Shown here: positions 5,970 to 13,950 of the stretch, piece by piece
How the letters are laid out: the number at the start of each line of letters is the position of its first letter
Numbering within the stretch: the first letter of the stretch is position 1
Origin: Campylobacterota bacterium
GTDB taxonomy: Bacteria > Campylobacterota > Campylobacteria > Campylobacterales > Sulfurovaceae
Length of the DNA stretch: 14,738 nucleotides
Direction of reading: 5' to 3'
NCBI GenBank assembly: GCA_003646505.1
Contig: QMKT01000025.1
Coordinates: forward strand, 1 to 14,738
The notes under the pieces: model-generated
The model's input: only the letters and a program-made list of their open reading frames with translations
Told to the model about the DNA's origin: nothing
Databases searched by the model: none
Made by a program: the position numbers and the translations under genes

Positions 5970-8902
5970 GTCATGTCCTTTAATGCTTCCAGTGCTTCTT
6001 TATAACGGTATTTTTCAATCAATAAAGAAATAGTATCAATATTCTGACGTGTTCTTTTTGAAAGTGTATTCTGCTTGATCTTTGCAATTAAAGGGTTGAT
6101 TACCGCCGGTTGCTGTAATGGGAGTACAGATGCAAGTTCACTGAATAATAGTAATTCTTCGTCTTTTGAAGGTGCTACACCTTCTTCAGAAGAATCTATA
6201 TTTTTCTCATAAAGAGTACTTTCTTTTAAAATAGAAATGATCTTATCATTTTCGCTTAGATAATTCTCTATATTTTGCTCTGTATATGCATTCTCCAATG
6301 TATTGATCATCTTATACAAAGAAAAAGCACCAATGGTACCCGAAAGTCCTTTTTGCGTATGTAAAAAAGAAGCCCTTTCTTCAGCACTAAGTTGTGTCAA
6401 GTTTTTAGAACTATTTTCATAGCTTTCTACAAAAGTATACACAGTCTTTTTATAGAGTTTCATATTGCCATTTAGATGATAGAGTCCTTGTTTCGTATTA
6501 ACTCCTTCAACCTTTAAACTATCATTTTTTTCTTGTAGAATATTTATATTTTTTATACCAATATATTTCAATAACATATGTTTTAAATCATCTATATTAA
6601 TTGGTTTGGTTAAATGATCATTCATTCCCGTATTTTTACTTTTTTCTATGTCCTCGCTCATAGCATTGGCTGTAAGTGCTATAATAGGAATAGATGAATC
6701 TATTTCACGTATATATTTTGTAGCTTCATAACCATCCATAACAGGCATTTGTATATCCATAAAGATCATGTCATATTTCTTTTGATTTGTTTTAAATAAT
6801 TCAAGTGCTTCTTTACCATTGACAGCATCATCGATCTTCAATCCAAATTCATTTAGCAATTCATGTGCTATCTCACGGTTCATATCGTTGTCTTCTACTA
6901 GCAAAATATGATTATTATTCAAAATAGATATATTTTCACTACTAAGCAATTCTTCTTGTAAAAAATCAGAATGATCAACTTCCAAAAGATCAACTTCAAC
7001 AATAAAGCAACTACCATTTTCAGGTGTACTTTCAACAACTATAGTACCATGCATCATCTCTACAAGCTGTTTTGTTATACTTAAACCTAGACCTGTTCCA
7101 CCAAATTTACGTGTGGTGCTGCCATCTGCTTGTGTAAATGGTTTAAAAACGGTTTTCATCTCTACATCAGTCATACCTATGCCTGTATCAATAACTTCAA
7201 ACTTAAAGCGTGTAGATGTTAATTGCCGGGCATGAATAGTAATGTTTCCAGTTTCAGTAAATTTTACAGCATTACTTACTAAATTTGTTAAAATTTGTGT
7301 GAGTCTCAGTGGGTCACCATGCACCTTTGTTCTCATCGATGACTGAAGTGAAACAATTAGTTTCAAATCCTTCTCTTTTACTTTTTGCTCAATAAGGTCA
7401 GAGACATTTTTTATGATTTTTTCAAGATCAAAATTAATCATTTCAAGTTCAAGTTTTCCAGCTTCTATTTTAGAAACATCCAACAGATCATTGATGATCG
7501 CCAATAGTGTATCGGATGCTGTTTTTATTTTTCCTATATAGTTTTCCTGTTTTTCTGTCAAGTCTGTTTGCAATGCCAAATACGTCATACCCAAGATACC
7601 ATTCATTGGTGTTCTGATCTCATGACTCATATTTGCCAAGAAGTATGATTTTGCTCTGTTTGCCTCTTGTGCTTTCTCTTCAGCATAAAGAGCCACATCT
7701 TTTTGCTCTTTTAAAAGTGCTTCTTTTTCTTTGATTTCACTCATATCAATGACTGCGGAGATACGTTTCATGCCATCAATACTCGGAAGATCCTGTCCTT
7801 GTACCAATGCGGGAAATAGTGTACCGTCACTTCGAAATAAATTGACTTCATAAGGTTCTGTTTTAGCTATATTCGCATATCTTGCAATTGTTTCATAAGA
7901 TCCAGGATCAATAAATTGCATCATAGGTTTTCCTATTACATCATTTCTGTCTTTAGTTCCAAACATACGTAATCCCTGATCATTAATATCTATACATATA
8001 TTGTCTTGTAGTATAACAATGGCTTCTATGGTAGAATGGAAGAGATATTTAAATTCACTTAGTGATGATTCTGCTTTGGCAGAACTCGTCTCAAGGTCAG
8101 TATAGACCTTTTCAAGGTTTTGTGTAAAATGATTAAATGAACTCACAAGTTCACCTACTTCATCTTGTGAATGATATACGACACGCTTTGAAAAATCAGG
8201 ATGCACAGTTAAAATATTTTTAACCGAACCGAGTACTTCTCTTAGTCCTCGACGTGTAGGAAGTGCGATCATCATTGTCAATCCTAACATCACTAATATA
8301 AAAATAAACCCTAAAATAGACCCTATTATCAAAATACGATCAAGGTGAAATTGCCCCTCTTCTAAATTTTCTGTTAATTCAGTTTTTAAGGTATTATGTA
8401 AACTCTCAAAACCATTTTTAACTCTTGATTTGTATGCCGTCATAGTGTCGATCATTGTACTTATATTTGTATCAGAGAGATTATTTCCCTCTTCTGAAAT
8501 CATCATATAAGCAAGTGATGTTGCTTTGTTATAGTATATAAGAAAGATTTGATGTAGCAAGGTGATTTCACCATCCTTCCCTACATCTTTCATAAGTATG
8601 TCTAAGTCTTTAAAATTTGATTCTATTGATTCCTTATCAATTAAAGTATTTTTTACCCAACTCTCTTCTCCTGCAGCAACAGCACTTTCAAGTTCATGGT
8701 TTATGGTCTCTAAGTAGATCAGATTTTGTTTTGCAAGTTCTCGACGTGGAAATAAAGAAGTCTCGACGGTGTTAAACGATAGCTTAGATAAATTTTGTTC
8801 TTTATAAATATATGTAAGGAAAAAGGCAAAAAGTATGATACCGATGCCCGGAGCAATGAGCATCTTGTGGAAGATAGAGAGTCTATGATAAAAGTGTCTC
8901 AT
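5966..8902 (-). CDS. Membrane hybrid sensor kinase (sensor-HAMP-PAS-HK-REC-HPt)
   Basis: A 978-residue hybrid histidine kinase. TM1 is about 14-33, the periplasmic sensor region about 34-188 (mostly helical, no family recognised), TM2 about 189-214, HAMP about 215-270 and PAS about 283-395. The kinase H-box [15 protein letters not shown] has H427, the N-box is [11 protein letters not shown] (N540/N544), and DTGIGM and GGTGLGLSI are intact. A receiver follows (about 665-780) with D716 in MDIQMP and K766. The HPt-like region has [12 protein letters not shown] with H848, resembling the usual HTLKG motif. The C-terminal 60 residues are a helical extension often seen in such kinases. Phosphate would pass H427 to D716 to H848 and then to a separate receiver. 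Both gene junctions are 4-bp ATGA overlaps. The neighbouring PBP-like protein is a natural candidate to present a ligand to the periplasmic region. Confidence 0.95.
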   Translation of the reverse strand: MRHFYHRLSIFHKMLIAPGIGIILFAFFLTYIYKEQNLSKLSFNTVETSLFPRRELAKQNLIYLETINHELESAVAAGEESWVKNTLIDKESIESNFKDLDILMKDVGKDGEITLLHQIFLIYYNKATSLAYMMISEEGNNLSDTNISTMIDTMTAYKSRVKNGFESLHNTLKTELTENLEEGQFHLDRILIIGSILGFIFILVMLGLTMMIALPTRRGLREVLGSVKNILTVHPDFSKRVVYHSQDEVGELVSSFNHFTQNLEKVYTDLETSSAKAESSLSEFKYLFHSTIEAIVILQDNICIDINDQGLRMFGTKDRNDVIGKPMMQFIDPGSYETIARYANIAKTEPYEVNLFRSDGTLFPALVQGQDLPSIDGMKRISAVIDMSEIKEKEALLKEQKDVALYAEEKAQEANRAKSYFLANMSHEIRTPMNGILGMTYLALQTDLTEKQENYIGKIKTASDTLLAIINDLLDVSKIEAGKLELEMINFDLEKIIKNVSDLIEQKVKEKDLKLIVSLQSSMRTKVHGDPLRLTQILTNLVSNAVKFTETGNITIHARQLTSTRFKFEVIDTGIGMTDVEMKTVFKPFTQADGSTTRKFGGTGLGLSITKQLVEMMHGTIVVESTPENGSCFIVEVDLLEVDHSDFLQEELLSSENISILNNNHILLVEDNDMNREIAHELLNEFGLKIDDAVNGKEALELFKTNQKKYDMIFMDIQMPVMDGYEATKYIREIDSSIPIIALTANAMSEDIEKSKNTGMNDHLTKPINIDDLKHMLLKYIGIKNINILQEKNDSLKVEGVNTKQGLYHLNGNMKLYKKTVYTFVESYENSSKNLTQLSAEERASFLHTQKGLSGTIGAFSLYKMINTLENAYTEQNIENYLSENDKIISILKESTLYEKNIDSSEEGVAPSKDEELLLFSELASVLPLQQPAVINPLIAKIKQNTLSKRTRQNIDTISLLIEKYRYKEALEALKDMT

Positions 8903-9306
8903 CGCTTGATTTTATACAACACTTTCAATGAATTGCTCATCTGCTCAGTCGAAATATAAGAAATAGCATTTGGATTTTGTGCCAAATAATGTAATAACTT
9001 ATCTTCTTTCATTTTACGAGGTGGTCTTCCTTTCCCCGTAAATATCTGTTTTGCCCAGTATGCACGTAGCTGGGACTTAGATTTATTCGTTACTAAACTA
9101 TAAAATGCATTTTTAACATTTTCTGAGATACCTTCAACTACCTGAACCTTTTCTCCATTAGGAAAGAAACGGGTTTTATCTAAGAAAATACGTTTTACCT
9201 CATGTTTATCCAAGTTTTGAATGGATGATCTTTCAGAAACAACCACTAAGATATCTGCATAGACTATTTGTAAACTGATAGCTATCAATAATAATAACTT
9301 CTTCAT
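8899..9306 (-). CDS. Small PBP-like periplasmic protein (PstS-like fold)
   Basis: A 135-residue exported protein. Residues 1-17 are a Sec signal peptide ([17 protein letters not shown]). The mature part resembles one lobe of the type 2 periplasmic-binding (phosphate-binding-like) fold: a strand [27 protein letters not shown], the segment [30 protein letters not shown], and NPNAISYIS, all typical of short proteins usually annotated as phosphate ABC transporter substrate-binding proteins. At about half the length of a full transport binding protein, and with no permease or ATPase nearby, it is unlikely to serve ABC import. Its position immediately after a porin (stop codon directly adjoining the ATG) and overlapping a sensor kinase by 4 bp suggests a sensory accessory protein. 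The ligand cannot be read from sequence; phosphate is not demonstrated. Confidence 0.82.
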   Translation of the reverse strand: MKKLLLLIAISLQIVYADILVVVSERSSIQNLDKHEVKRIFLDKTRFFPNGEKVQVVEGISENVKNAFYSLVTNKSKSQLRAYWAKQIFTGKGRPPRKMKEDKLLHYLAQNPNAISYISTEQMSNSLKVLYKIKR

Positions 9307-10485
9307 CTAAAACACCATATCTACAGTGATAGTTAACACTGTAGCCTTACGGTCGTTTTGATCATCACTTATCAGTAATTGTGGCTGGCTTTCCATGCCG
9401 TCAACATGATCAAGTTGTATTTTAAGTGCAGCTTGTTCATGAAAGTCGTAACGTACACCAATACCCACTATCTCTTCATATCTATTTAATGCTGGACCCG
9501 GTGGTGGTACAAATCCAGGTGGTGGTGGCCGTGCACCCGGTGGCCTTTCTCCTCTAGGTTTTTCTTCAAACTTTTTATATGAATAGGTCATATATGGTCG
9601 CCAGTCTCCCATTTGATAATACAGGGTTCCATAGCGAAGATATTCATCTGGTTGTATCTTGTCTACCCAGATCTTACCAAGACCAACTTCAAGAGAAAGG
9701 TTTTCATAATGCAGTTCACCTTCTACTGAAAGCATTTGCACCAGTGTTTCTGTATCATGACGTATATTACCATTTGGGGCTATATTTAAGAAATCAGAAT
9801 TAGCTCTAAAGTAAGTCATAGAAAGAAGTCCTACTTCTTTTTCAGCAGTCGCTTTAGCAATGAATGCATTATCAGATTTAAATTCTCTGTATCCTGGAAA
9901 TTCAGGGGGTGTATGCTCTTCTGCATATCCATACCCAAGCTGGAAGCTAAGATCTGTGGTGCCTGTATGTGTTTTATAGAGAGCATCCACTCCTGTATAA
10001 CTAGAAAAACCACCTGCACCATAGACTGCAAGTTCAGGACGTACACTGGTTCGTGCATACCCTACATAGGTAAGCTCTGAACTTTTAAATAAAGGTAAAC
10101 GAAATTTACCTGCTCTAAGTGTGAGGTCATATCCTGTATCATAGGAAAAATATGCCCAATCCAATTCAACATTATAATGTTTATCATAGTCATTACGTAT
10201 AAGCCCTTGAACCGTAGCAGATAATGAGTCAGTAAGTAAAAGTTCTGCTTGAAGACCTAAAAGTGTATTGTTTACGAGATTAATCTCACCATCTCTCACA
10301 CCATCTTTTTGAAAAGTATAGGCTCTAAACTCTTGTCCTTTTTCAAATATTGTAGATGCACCAATGGTTGCAAATCCATTGATACGTAGATATTCTGAAG
10401 CATCTTCCCCTAGGTCAATCGCATGGACCAGTGAAGAAGAAATAAGAAATAAAAGTAATAATTTTTGGGTAATTTTTCTGATCAT
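9307..10485 (-). CDS. Outer-membrane beta-barrel porin with proline-rich loop
   Basis: A 392-residue exported protein, first gene of the operon. The signal peptide is about 1-22 (MIRK n-region, Leu-rich core, VHA cleavage site). The rest shows alternating amphipathic strands rich in Tyr, Gly and aromatic girdle residues, and the C-terminus is DMVF with the final Phe typical of outer-membrane barrels. The general look is of a Gram-negative porin; the exact family was not established. A proline-rich insert spans about 310-331 (RPPGARPPPPG, VPPPGPA) between predicted strands, probably an extracellular loop or periplasmic turn, and is unusual for a porin. No ribosome binding site precedes the ATG. 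The -10 of its CCAACA-box promoter ends six bases before it, suggesting a leaderless message. The tight link to the PBP-like and kinase genes suggests that the porin admits the ligand being sensed. Confidence 0.85.
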   Translation of the reverse strand: MIRKITQKLLLLFLISSSLVHAIDLGEDASEYLRINGFATIGASTIFEKGQEFRAYTFQKDGVRDGEINLVNNTLLGLQAELLLTDSLSATVQGLIRNDYDKHYNVELDWAYFSYDTGYDLTLRAGKFRLPLFKSSELTYVGYARTSVRPELAVYGAGGFSSYTGVDALYKTHTGTTDLSFQLGYGYAEEHTPPEFPGYREFKSDNAFIAKATAEKEVGLLSMTYFRANSDFLNIAPNGNIRHDTETLVQMLSVEGELHYENLSLEVGLGKIWVDKIQPDEYLRYGTLYYQMGDWRPYMTYSYKKFEEKPRGERPPGARPPPPGFVPPPGPALNRYEEIVGIGVRYDFHEQAALKIQLDHVDGMESQPQLLISDDQNDRKATVLTITVDMVF

Positions 10486-10491
10486 GAAAAG

Positions 10492-10524
10492 ATTATAGCG
10501 TAGTATTTGTTGTATATATGTTGG
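10492..10524 (-). promoter_or_regulatory. Activator-type promoter: CCAACA direct repeat plus -10, for the porin/sensor operon
   Basis: Minus strand: CCAACA (plus coordinates 10519-10524), five bases, ACAACA (10508-10513), ten bases, TATAAT (10492-10497), then six bases to the ATG at 10485. The spacings are identical to those at 2239-2271 and 2669-2701. One position of the second repeat differs (A for C). The window thus has three promoters of the same unusual design, consistent with one activator of the OmpR/PhoB family. Confidence 0.68.
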
Positions 10525-10552
10525 GAAATAAATAAAATTTAAATTTTCCCAA
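10521..10552 (-). terminator. Possible hairpin after truD, overlapping the porin operator
   Basis: TTGGGAAA (10521-10528) and TTTCCCAA (10545-10552) are perfect 8-bp inverted repeats around a 16-base A/T loop that is itself partly palindromic. The structure begins three bases after the truD stop codon. No T run follows the stem, so termination is uncertain. One arm overlaps the distal CCAACA repeat, so the inverted half may alternatively belong to the operator. Confidence 0.3.
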
Positions 10553-10554
10553 AA

Positions 10555-11634
10555 TTAACGTAACGAAGGATCTCTTTTCCCCCTAAGTACATCAAGTACG
10601 TTGGTAGCATAACACCCTTTAGGCAAAACAAAAGAAAGTTCATAATGTGCTTTCTCTTCTACATAATTTTTTGTAATTTCGGTCACTTGTATCCATGCAT
10701 ATCGTCTGGCTCCATTTAGGTTCATCTCTTCAGCATATGGTGCTTCGATGAGTCCTGCGGTACTTGTAGAAACTTTAGTTTTTTTACCAGGTAGCAACCC
10801 TGCAGGAGCAATGTCTTTACTCTCAAAACGTTTAGCTTCTTCTTCCAGGTTTTCTACATTAAACAAACGCCCATAAGGATAATGCATCATCACATCACCT
10901 TCTACAAGTTTAAAGAAGTTTGCTTGCGCTTTAGTGCCTTTTAGTGAGCCTTCGGGCAATTTCATGATCTGTTCAGTCTCAGCTTCAGTAAATTTTTCAA
11001 GCAGATGATTGAGTTCCATACGCGTAGAGAGCCAGTTATTAAAAAGGTAAGACTGATAAGACCCCATAAGAAACTCTTTAGTCTTTCTGTCACGCATTTT
11101 GAGTTTGCCCTCAAGAAGTTTTTTCCCATCTTCCCAGTTATTACCATCGGTTCCAAAACGCTGATTTCCAAAGTAATTTGGCACACCATTCTTTTTGATC
11201 CACTTCAACACTGAATCAAGTTTGTCTTTTTGAACACCAAGAATCTTTTTAAGACGAATGTTAAAACGGTTACCCTTCAGATGCCCTACCCGTATCTTGT
11301 TGTTGTGTCGTACGGTAGAGAGTATCTTTATTTTCTCATGTGTAAAGGCTTTTAATTTCTCTTCATGTATTGCCATAATGCTCACATACTGCATAGTCAT
11401 GGCATGTTTATCTTTTAGCCCTGCATAGCCCATATCACGACGACGAATACCAACATGATTAGAGATCGCATCTAACATCTCCCATGTGGTCATGTCTTTC
11501 TTGCGTACATGAAGCACCAAATGCTCACCCTCACCCGTAAACTCATACAAAGGTATCTCCTCAACAGTAAAGTCTCTTGCTGAGGAGTTAAATACAAATT
11601 CATTTTTAACATTTAGGGGATAGATTAGTTTCAT
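10555..11634 (-). CDS. truD: tRNA pseudouridine(13) synthase TruD
   Basis: Converts uridine 13 of tRNA (tRNA-Glu in E. coli) to pseudouridine in the cytoplasm. It has 359 residues, close to the family's usual 340-370. The catalytic motif GYAGLKDKHAMT carries the nucleophilic D75. The family motif NYFGNQRFG follows (about residues 153-161), and GSYQSYLFNNWLS and the C-terminal segment YELSFVLPKGCYATNVL are also typical. SARDFTVEEIPLY at the N-terminus is the usual TruD opening. The start is the first ATG after a -10-like TATAAT on the minus strand (11649-11654), with a GAAAG sequence upstream. It is divergent from gph and stands alone as a transcription unit before the porin operon. It belongs to the housekeeping part of the window and is probably not functionally tied to the sensor genes. 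Confidence 0.96.
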   Translation of the reverse strand: MKLIYPLNVKNEFVFNSSARDFTVEEIPLYEFTGEGEHLVLHVRKKDMTTWEMLDAISNHVGIRRRDMGYAGLKDKHAMTMQYVSIMAIHEEKLKAFTHEKIKILSTVRHNNKIRVGHLKGNRFNIRLKKILGVQKDKLDSVLKWIKKNGVPNYFGNQRFGTDGNNWEDGKKLLEGKLKMRDRKTKEFLMGSYQSYLFNNWLSTRMELNHLLEKFTEAETEQIMKLPEGSLKGTKAQANFFKLVEGDVMMHYPYGRLFNVENLEEEAKRFESKDIAPAGLLPGKKTKVSTSTAGLIEAPYAEEMNLNGARRYAWIQVTEITKNYVEEKAHYELSFVLPKGCYATNVLDVLRGKRDPSLR

Positions 11635-11648
11635 AGGTTTCTTTCAAA

Positions 11649-11654
11649 ATTATA
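11649..11654 (-). promoter_or_regulatory. Putative -10 element for truD
   Basis: TATAAT on the minus strand, 14 bases before the truD ATG, implying a very short 5' leader. The divergent gph -10 lies about 25 bp away, so the two genes share a compact intergenic promoter region. Confidence 0.45.
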
Positions 11655-11679
11655 TTATGGGTATTTTAGCTAAAAAATG

Positions 11680-11685
11680 TATAAT
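11680..11685 (+). promoter_or_regulatory. Putative -10 element for gph
   Basis: TATAAT immediately preceded by TG. Transcription would begin near 11692, downstream of the in-frame ATG at 11677, which itself overlaps this element. That makes the TTG at 11713, preceded by AAAGG (11700-11704) at eight bases, the better start of gph. Confidence 0.5.
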
Positions 11686-11712
11686 CGCAATAATTATATA
11701 AAGGCAATAATT

Positions 11713-12390
11713 TTGAAATTTACAAACAAAAAAGCCATACTCTTTGATCTCGATGGTACACTCATCAACTCTGCACCAGACTTGGCACTTGCTGTCAATT
11801 ATATGTTAGAGCAACTAGATCTTAGTACATTTTCAGAAGAGATCATAGATGGCTGGGTGGGTAATGGTGCTTCAGTACTGGTAAAACGTGCTTTATCTGC
11901 TGACAGAACTATAGATGAAACTTTAGAGGCTGAACTTGTTGAAAATGCTTTGAAAATCTTTTTAGATTTTTATGCACAAAATCTTTGTAATGCAACTCTA
12001 CCCTATGAAAATGTACCTGAAACATTATATGCTTTAAAAAGGAAAGGTTACCGTTTAACTATCGTCACCAATAAACCTTTTTCTTTTGTAAACCCTATTT
12101 TAGAAGGTTTGGGTTTAGAGGGCTTGTTTGAGTTTATATTGGGTGGAGATTCACTTGCAGAGAAAAAACCTGATCCTATGCCTTTACTGCACGTATGTAA
12201 AACCTTAGATGTAGATCTCAAAGAGTGTGTCATGGTTGGTGACTCTAAAAATGACATTTTAGCAGCCAATGCCTGCAGTATGCAAAGTGTTGGTGTGACA
12301 TATGGATATAATTATGGAGAGGATATTAGGGTGTATGAACCAAGTGTAGTTATAGATGATTTTGGAGAACTGGTGGGATTGTTATCATGA
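11713..12390 (+). CDS. gph: HAD-family phosphatase, probable phosphoglycolate phosphatase
   Basis: Haloacid dehalogenase-superfamily phosphatase of 225 residues from the TTG start. Members of the Gph group hydrolyse 2-phosphoglycolate, a by-product of DNA repair and oxygenase chemistry, though related enzymes have other small phosphate ester substrates. Motif I is ILFDLDGTLINSAPDL with nucleophile D12 and D14. The cap domain spans about residues 18-85, motif II Thr is in IVTNKPF, motif III Lys in LAEKKPDP, and motif IV is VMVGDSKNDILAA with the metal-binding acidic pair. TTG 11713 is preferred over ATG 11677 because AAAGG lies eight bases before it, the protein then begins KFTNKKAILFDLDGT as is usual, and the ATG overlaps a TATAAT. 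It is followed by a REP-like repeat and a FAD enzyme gene on the same strand. Confidence 0.88.
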   Translation: MKFTNKKAILFDLDGTLINSAPDLALAVNYMLEQLDLSTFSEEIIDGWVGNGASVLVKRALSADRTIDETLEAELVENALKIFLDFYAQNLCNATLPYENVPETLYALKRKGYRLTIVTNKPFSFVNPILEGLGLEGLFEFILGGDSLAEKKPDPMPLLHVCKTLDVDLKECVMVGDSKNDILAANACSMQSVGVTYGYNYGEDIRVYEPSVVIDDFGELVGLLS

Positions 12391-12407
12391 AGCATTTATT
12401 TATATTC

Positions 12408-12459
12408 TGTAGGGTGGGCATTCCTGCCCACCATGGTGGGTTGGAAAACCCACCCTACA
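12408..12459. repeat. REP-like double-hairpin repeat
   Basis: Outer arms TGTAGGGTGGG (12408-12418) and CCCACCCTACA (12449-12459) are perfect 11-bp inverted repeats. Inside are two tandem hairpins: GGTGGGCA / TGCCCACC (12413-12420 and 12425-12432, loop TTCC) and GGTGGGTT / AACCCACC (12435-12442 and 12447-12454, loop GGAA). The loops are complementary to each other, so the whole 52 bp can also fold as one long cruciform. The G/C-rich composition contrasts sharply with its AT-rich surroundings. GGTGGGC-type dispersed repeats occur in many bacterial genomes (recalled, not searched). It lies between gph and the FAD enzyme gene and supplies a misleading ATG at 12433. Confidence 0.8.
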
Positions 12460-12477
12460 CCCTCAAAGGATATTGTT

Positions 12478-13917
12478 TTGCTTAAAGAAAAAGCAAAAAT
12501 AGCCATAGTCGGTGGTGGGGTTGCCGGAGCGAGTGCAGCACTTTATTTTGGTCAGCTTGGACTTGATGTAACACTCTTTGAAAAAGAGTCTAGCTTAGTG
12601 AGTGGGCCACCTTTTTGTCATTTACATGCGGGAGGTAACCTCTATCCGGATATCTCTGATGAACAGTGTTTAACTTTACTTAAACAGTCCATAGATTTTT
12701 TACGTTTTTATCCTTTTATAGTTGACTATCGCCCTACTGTAATTGCCTTACCTTTGACTTGTGATTCTACTCCTACAGATTTACTTCCACGTTTGGAGAA
12801 ACTTCGCAGCCGTTATGAAGAACTTATAGAAGAAGATGAGAACAACAAGGTATTGGGAGAAAGTTCAGAGTATTATCGTTATTATGAAAAAGAAGAAATT
12901 GAAGCTTTAAAAGAAAAAGAAATTGTTACTAATCCTACAAATTCAGATGAATGGATGATAACTGTAGCAAAAAATATAGACTTGGATAAAGTACAGTTTC
13001 CCCTCATTATGGTTCAAGAGTATGGACTTAACCTTTTTCGTTTAGCTTCTGGAGCAATGCTGGCACTGCAAAGCATGCCTTCTGTTACTTTAAAAACTCA
13101 AAGTATAGTGAGTAATATACAAGAAGTCTGTGACTCAGAAGAATGGTCTGTGACGTATGTATATAACTACGAAACGCATACAAAAAACTTTGATTATCTC
13201 ATAAATGCGGCAGGATTCCGTACAGGTAAAATAGATGACATGTTAGGTGTAGAGTGTGAGCGTATGGTGGAGTTTAAAGCAGCCTATGTGAGTTATTGGG
13301 AAGAAAAATCAGAGACACTCTTCCCTGAAATTATCTTTCATGGAAAACGTGGAACACCTGAGGGTATGGGGCAGTTTACACCCTACCCTCATGGTTATTT
13401 CCAACTTCATGGTATGACTAAAGAGATCACACTCTATGATGAAGGACTGGTTTCAAATACTACTGTAAGCTGTCAACCAAAACTAGGAGAAAACTTTATA
13501 GAAAAGATAGAAAAATCTTGGACAAATGAAGAGACAACACAACGTACTAAAAGGGCTATAAAGCATCTCTCTAAATTCATCCCTGCTTTTGCCAAGGCCA
13601 CCGTAGCTTCAAAACCTCTTTTTGGAGCACAGCAAATACCTGGAGATGACCCTACTCTACGTGTAGCAGAGGTTTCTTTCCCTGCTGAGCGCTATGCAAG
13701 ATGTGAGATAGTCAAAGTCTCTTCTGTAATGGATATGATAGATGCTATTACTAAAGAATTTACGGCACTTGGGTATATAGAACCATCCATGCAAGGAAAA
13801 AGAGATTTCCTGTACTTAAATAGTTTACATGAACTTGAAGTAAGTATGTTGGCAGAAATGCTTTGTGCCGAGAGACAATACCCAGCAGAATTAGCACATA
13901 GAAATATGCCTAAGTAG
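12478..13917 (+). CDS. FAD-dependent oxidoreductase (D-amino-acid-oxidase-like fold)
   Basis: Flavoprotein of 479 residues from the TTG start. The N-terminal Rossmann motif IAIVGGGVAGASAAL has the Gly pattern at 12, 14 and 17, and E35 at the end of the second strand (VTLFEKE) binds the ADP ribose, so FAD is the expected cofactor. Further segments include the GG-containing HLHAGGNLYPDIS (about 55-67) and a conserved-looking LINAAGFRTG (about 241-250) as in DAO-type oxidases. The substrate is not recognisable. The TTG start is preceded by AAAGGA (12465-12470) at seven bases and directly yields the Rossmann strand. The in-frame ATG at 12433 lies inside the REP-like repeat, lacks a ribosome binding site, and would add 15 residues of repeat-encoded sequence. 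It probably shares a transcript with gph, separated by the repeat. Confidence 0.82.
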   Translation: MLKEKAKIAIVGGGVAGASAALYFGQLGLDVTLFEKESSLVSGPPFCHLHAGGNLYPDISDEQCLTLLKQSIDFLRFYPFIVDYRPTVIALPLTCDSTPTDLLPRLEKLRSRYEELIEEDENNKVLGESSEYYRYYEKEEIEALKEKEIVTNPTNSDEWMITVAKNIDLDKVQFPLIMVQEYGLNLFRLASGAMLALQSMPSVTLKTQSIVSNIQEVCDSEEWSVTYVYNYETHTKNFDYLINAAGFRTGKIDDMLGVECERMVEFKAAYVSYWEEKSETLFPEIIFHGKRGTPEGMGQFTPYPHGYFQLHGMTKEITLYDEGLVSNTTVSCQPKLGENFIEKIEKSWTNEETTQRTKRAIKHLSKFIPAFAKATVASKPLFGAQQIPGDDPTLRVAEVSFPAERYARCEIVKVSSVMDMIDAITKEFTALGYIEPSMQGKRDFLYLNSLHELEVSMLAEMLCAERQYPAELAHRNMPK

Positions 13918-13938
13918 GAAGTTGTATTTTAAAAAGGT

Positions 13939-13944
13939 TATAAT
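13939..13944 (+). promoter_or_regulatory. Putative -10 element (TATAAT), leaderless arrangement
   Basis: A perfect TATAAT followed by six bases and then the ATG at 13951. No Shine-Dalgarno sequence lies at a useful distance: AAGG at 13934-13937 is 13 bases away and would be upstream of the transcription start. No clear -35 is seen. Confidence 0.45.
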
Positions 13945-13950
13945 CTAACT

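Noticed and set aside
8899..9306. Annotation as a phosphate ABC transporter binding protein (PstS)
   Set aside because: The protein is only 135 residues, about half a full binding protein, and no PstABC genes are present. The resemblance supports a PBP-like fold but not phosphate transport.
9831..10058. Minus-strand 75-codon frame inside the porin gene, and a 74-codon plus-strand frame at 9579-9803
   Set aside because: Both lie wholly within a well-supported porin coding region in other frames and show no recognisable features or start signals.
11677..11712. Upstream ATG start for gph
   Set aside because: The ATG overlaps a TATAAT -10 and has no ribosome binding site. TTG 11713 has AAAGG at eight bases and gives the normal family N-terminus.
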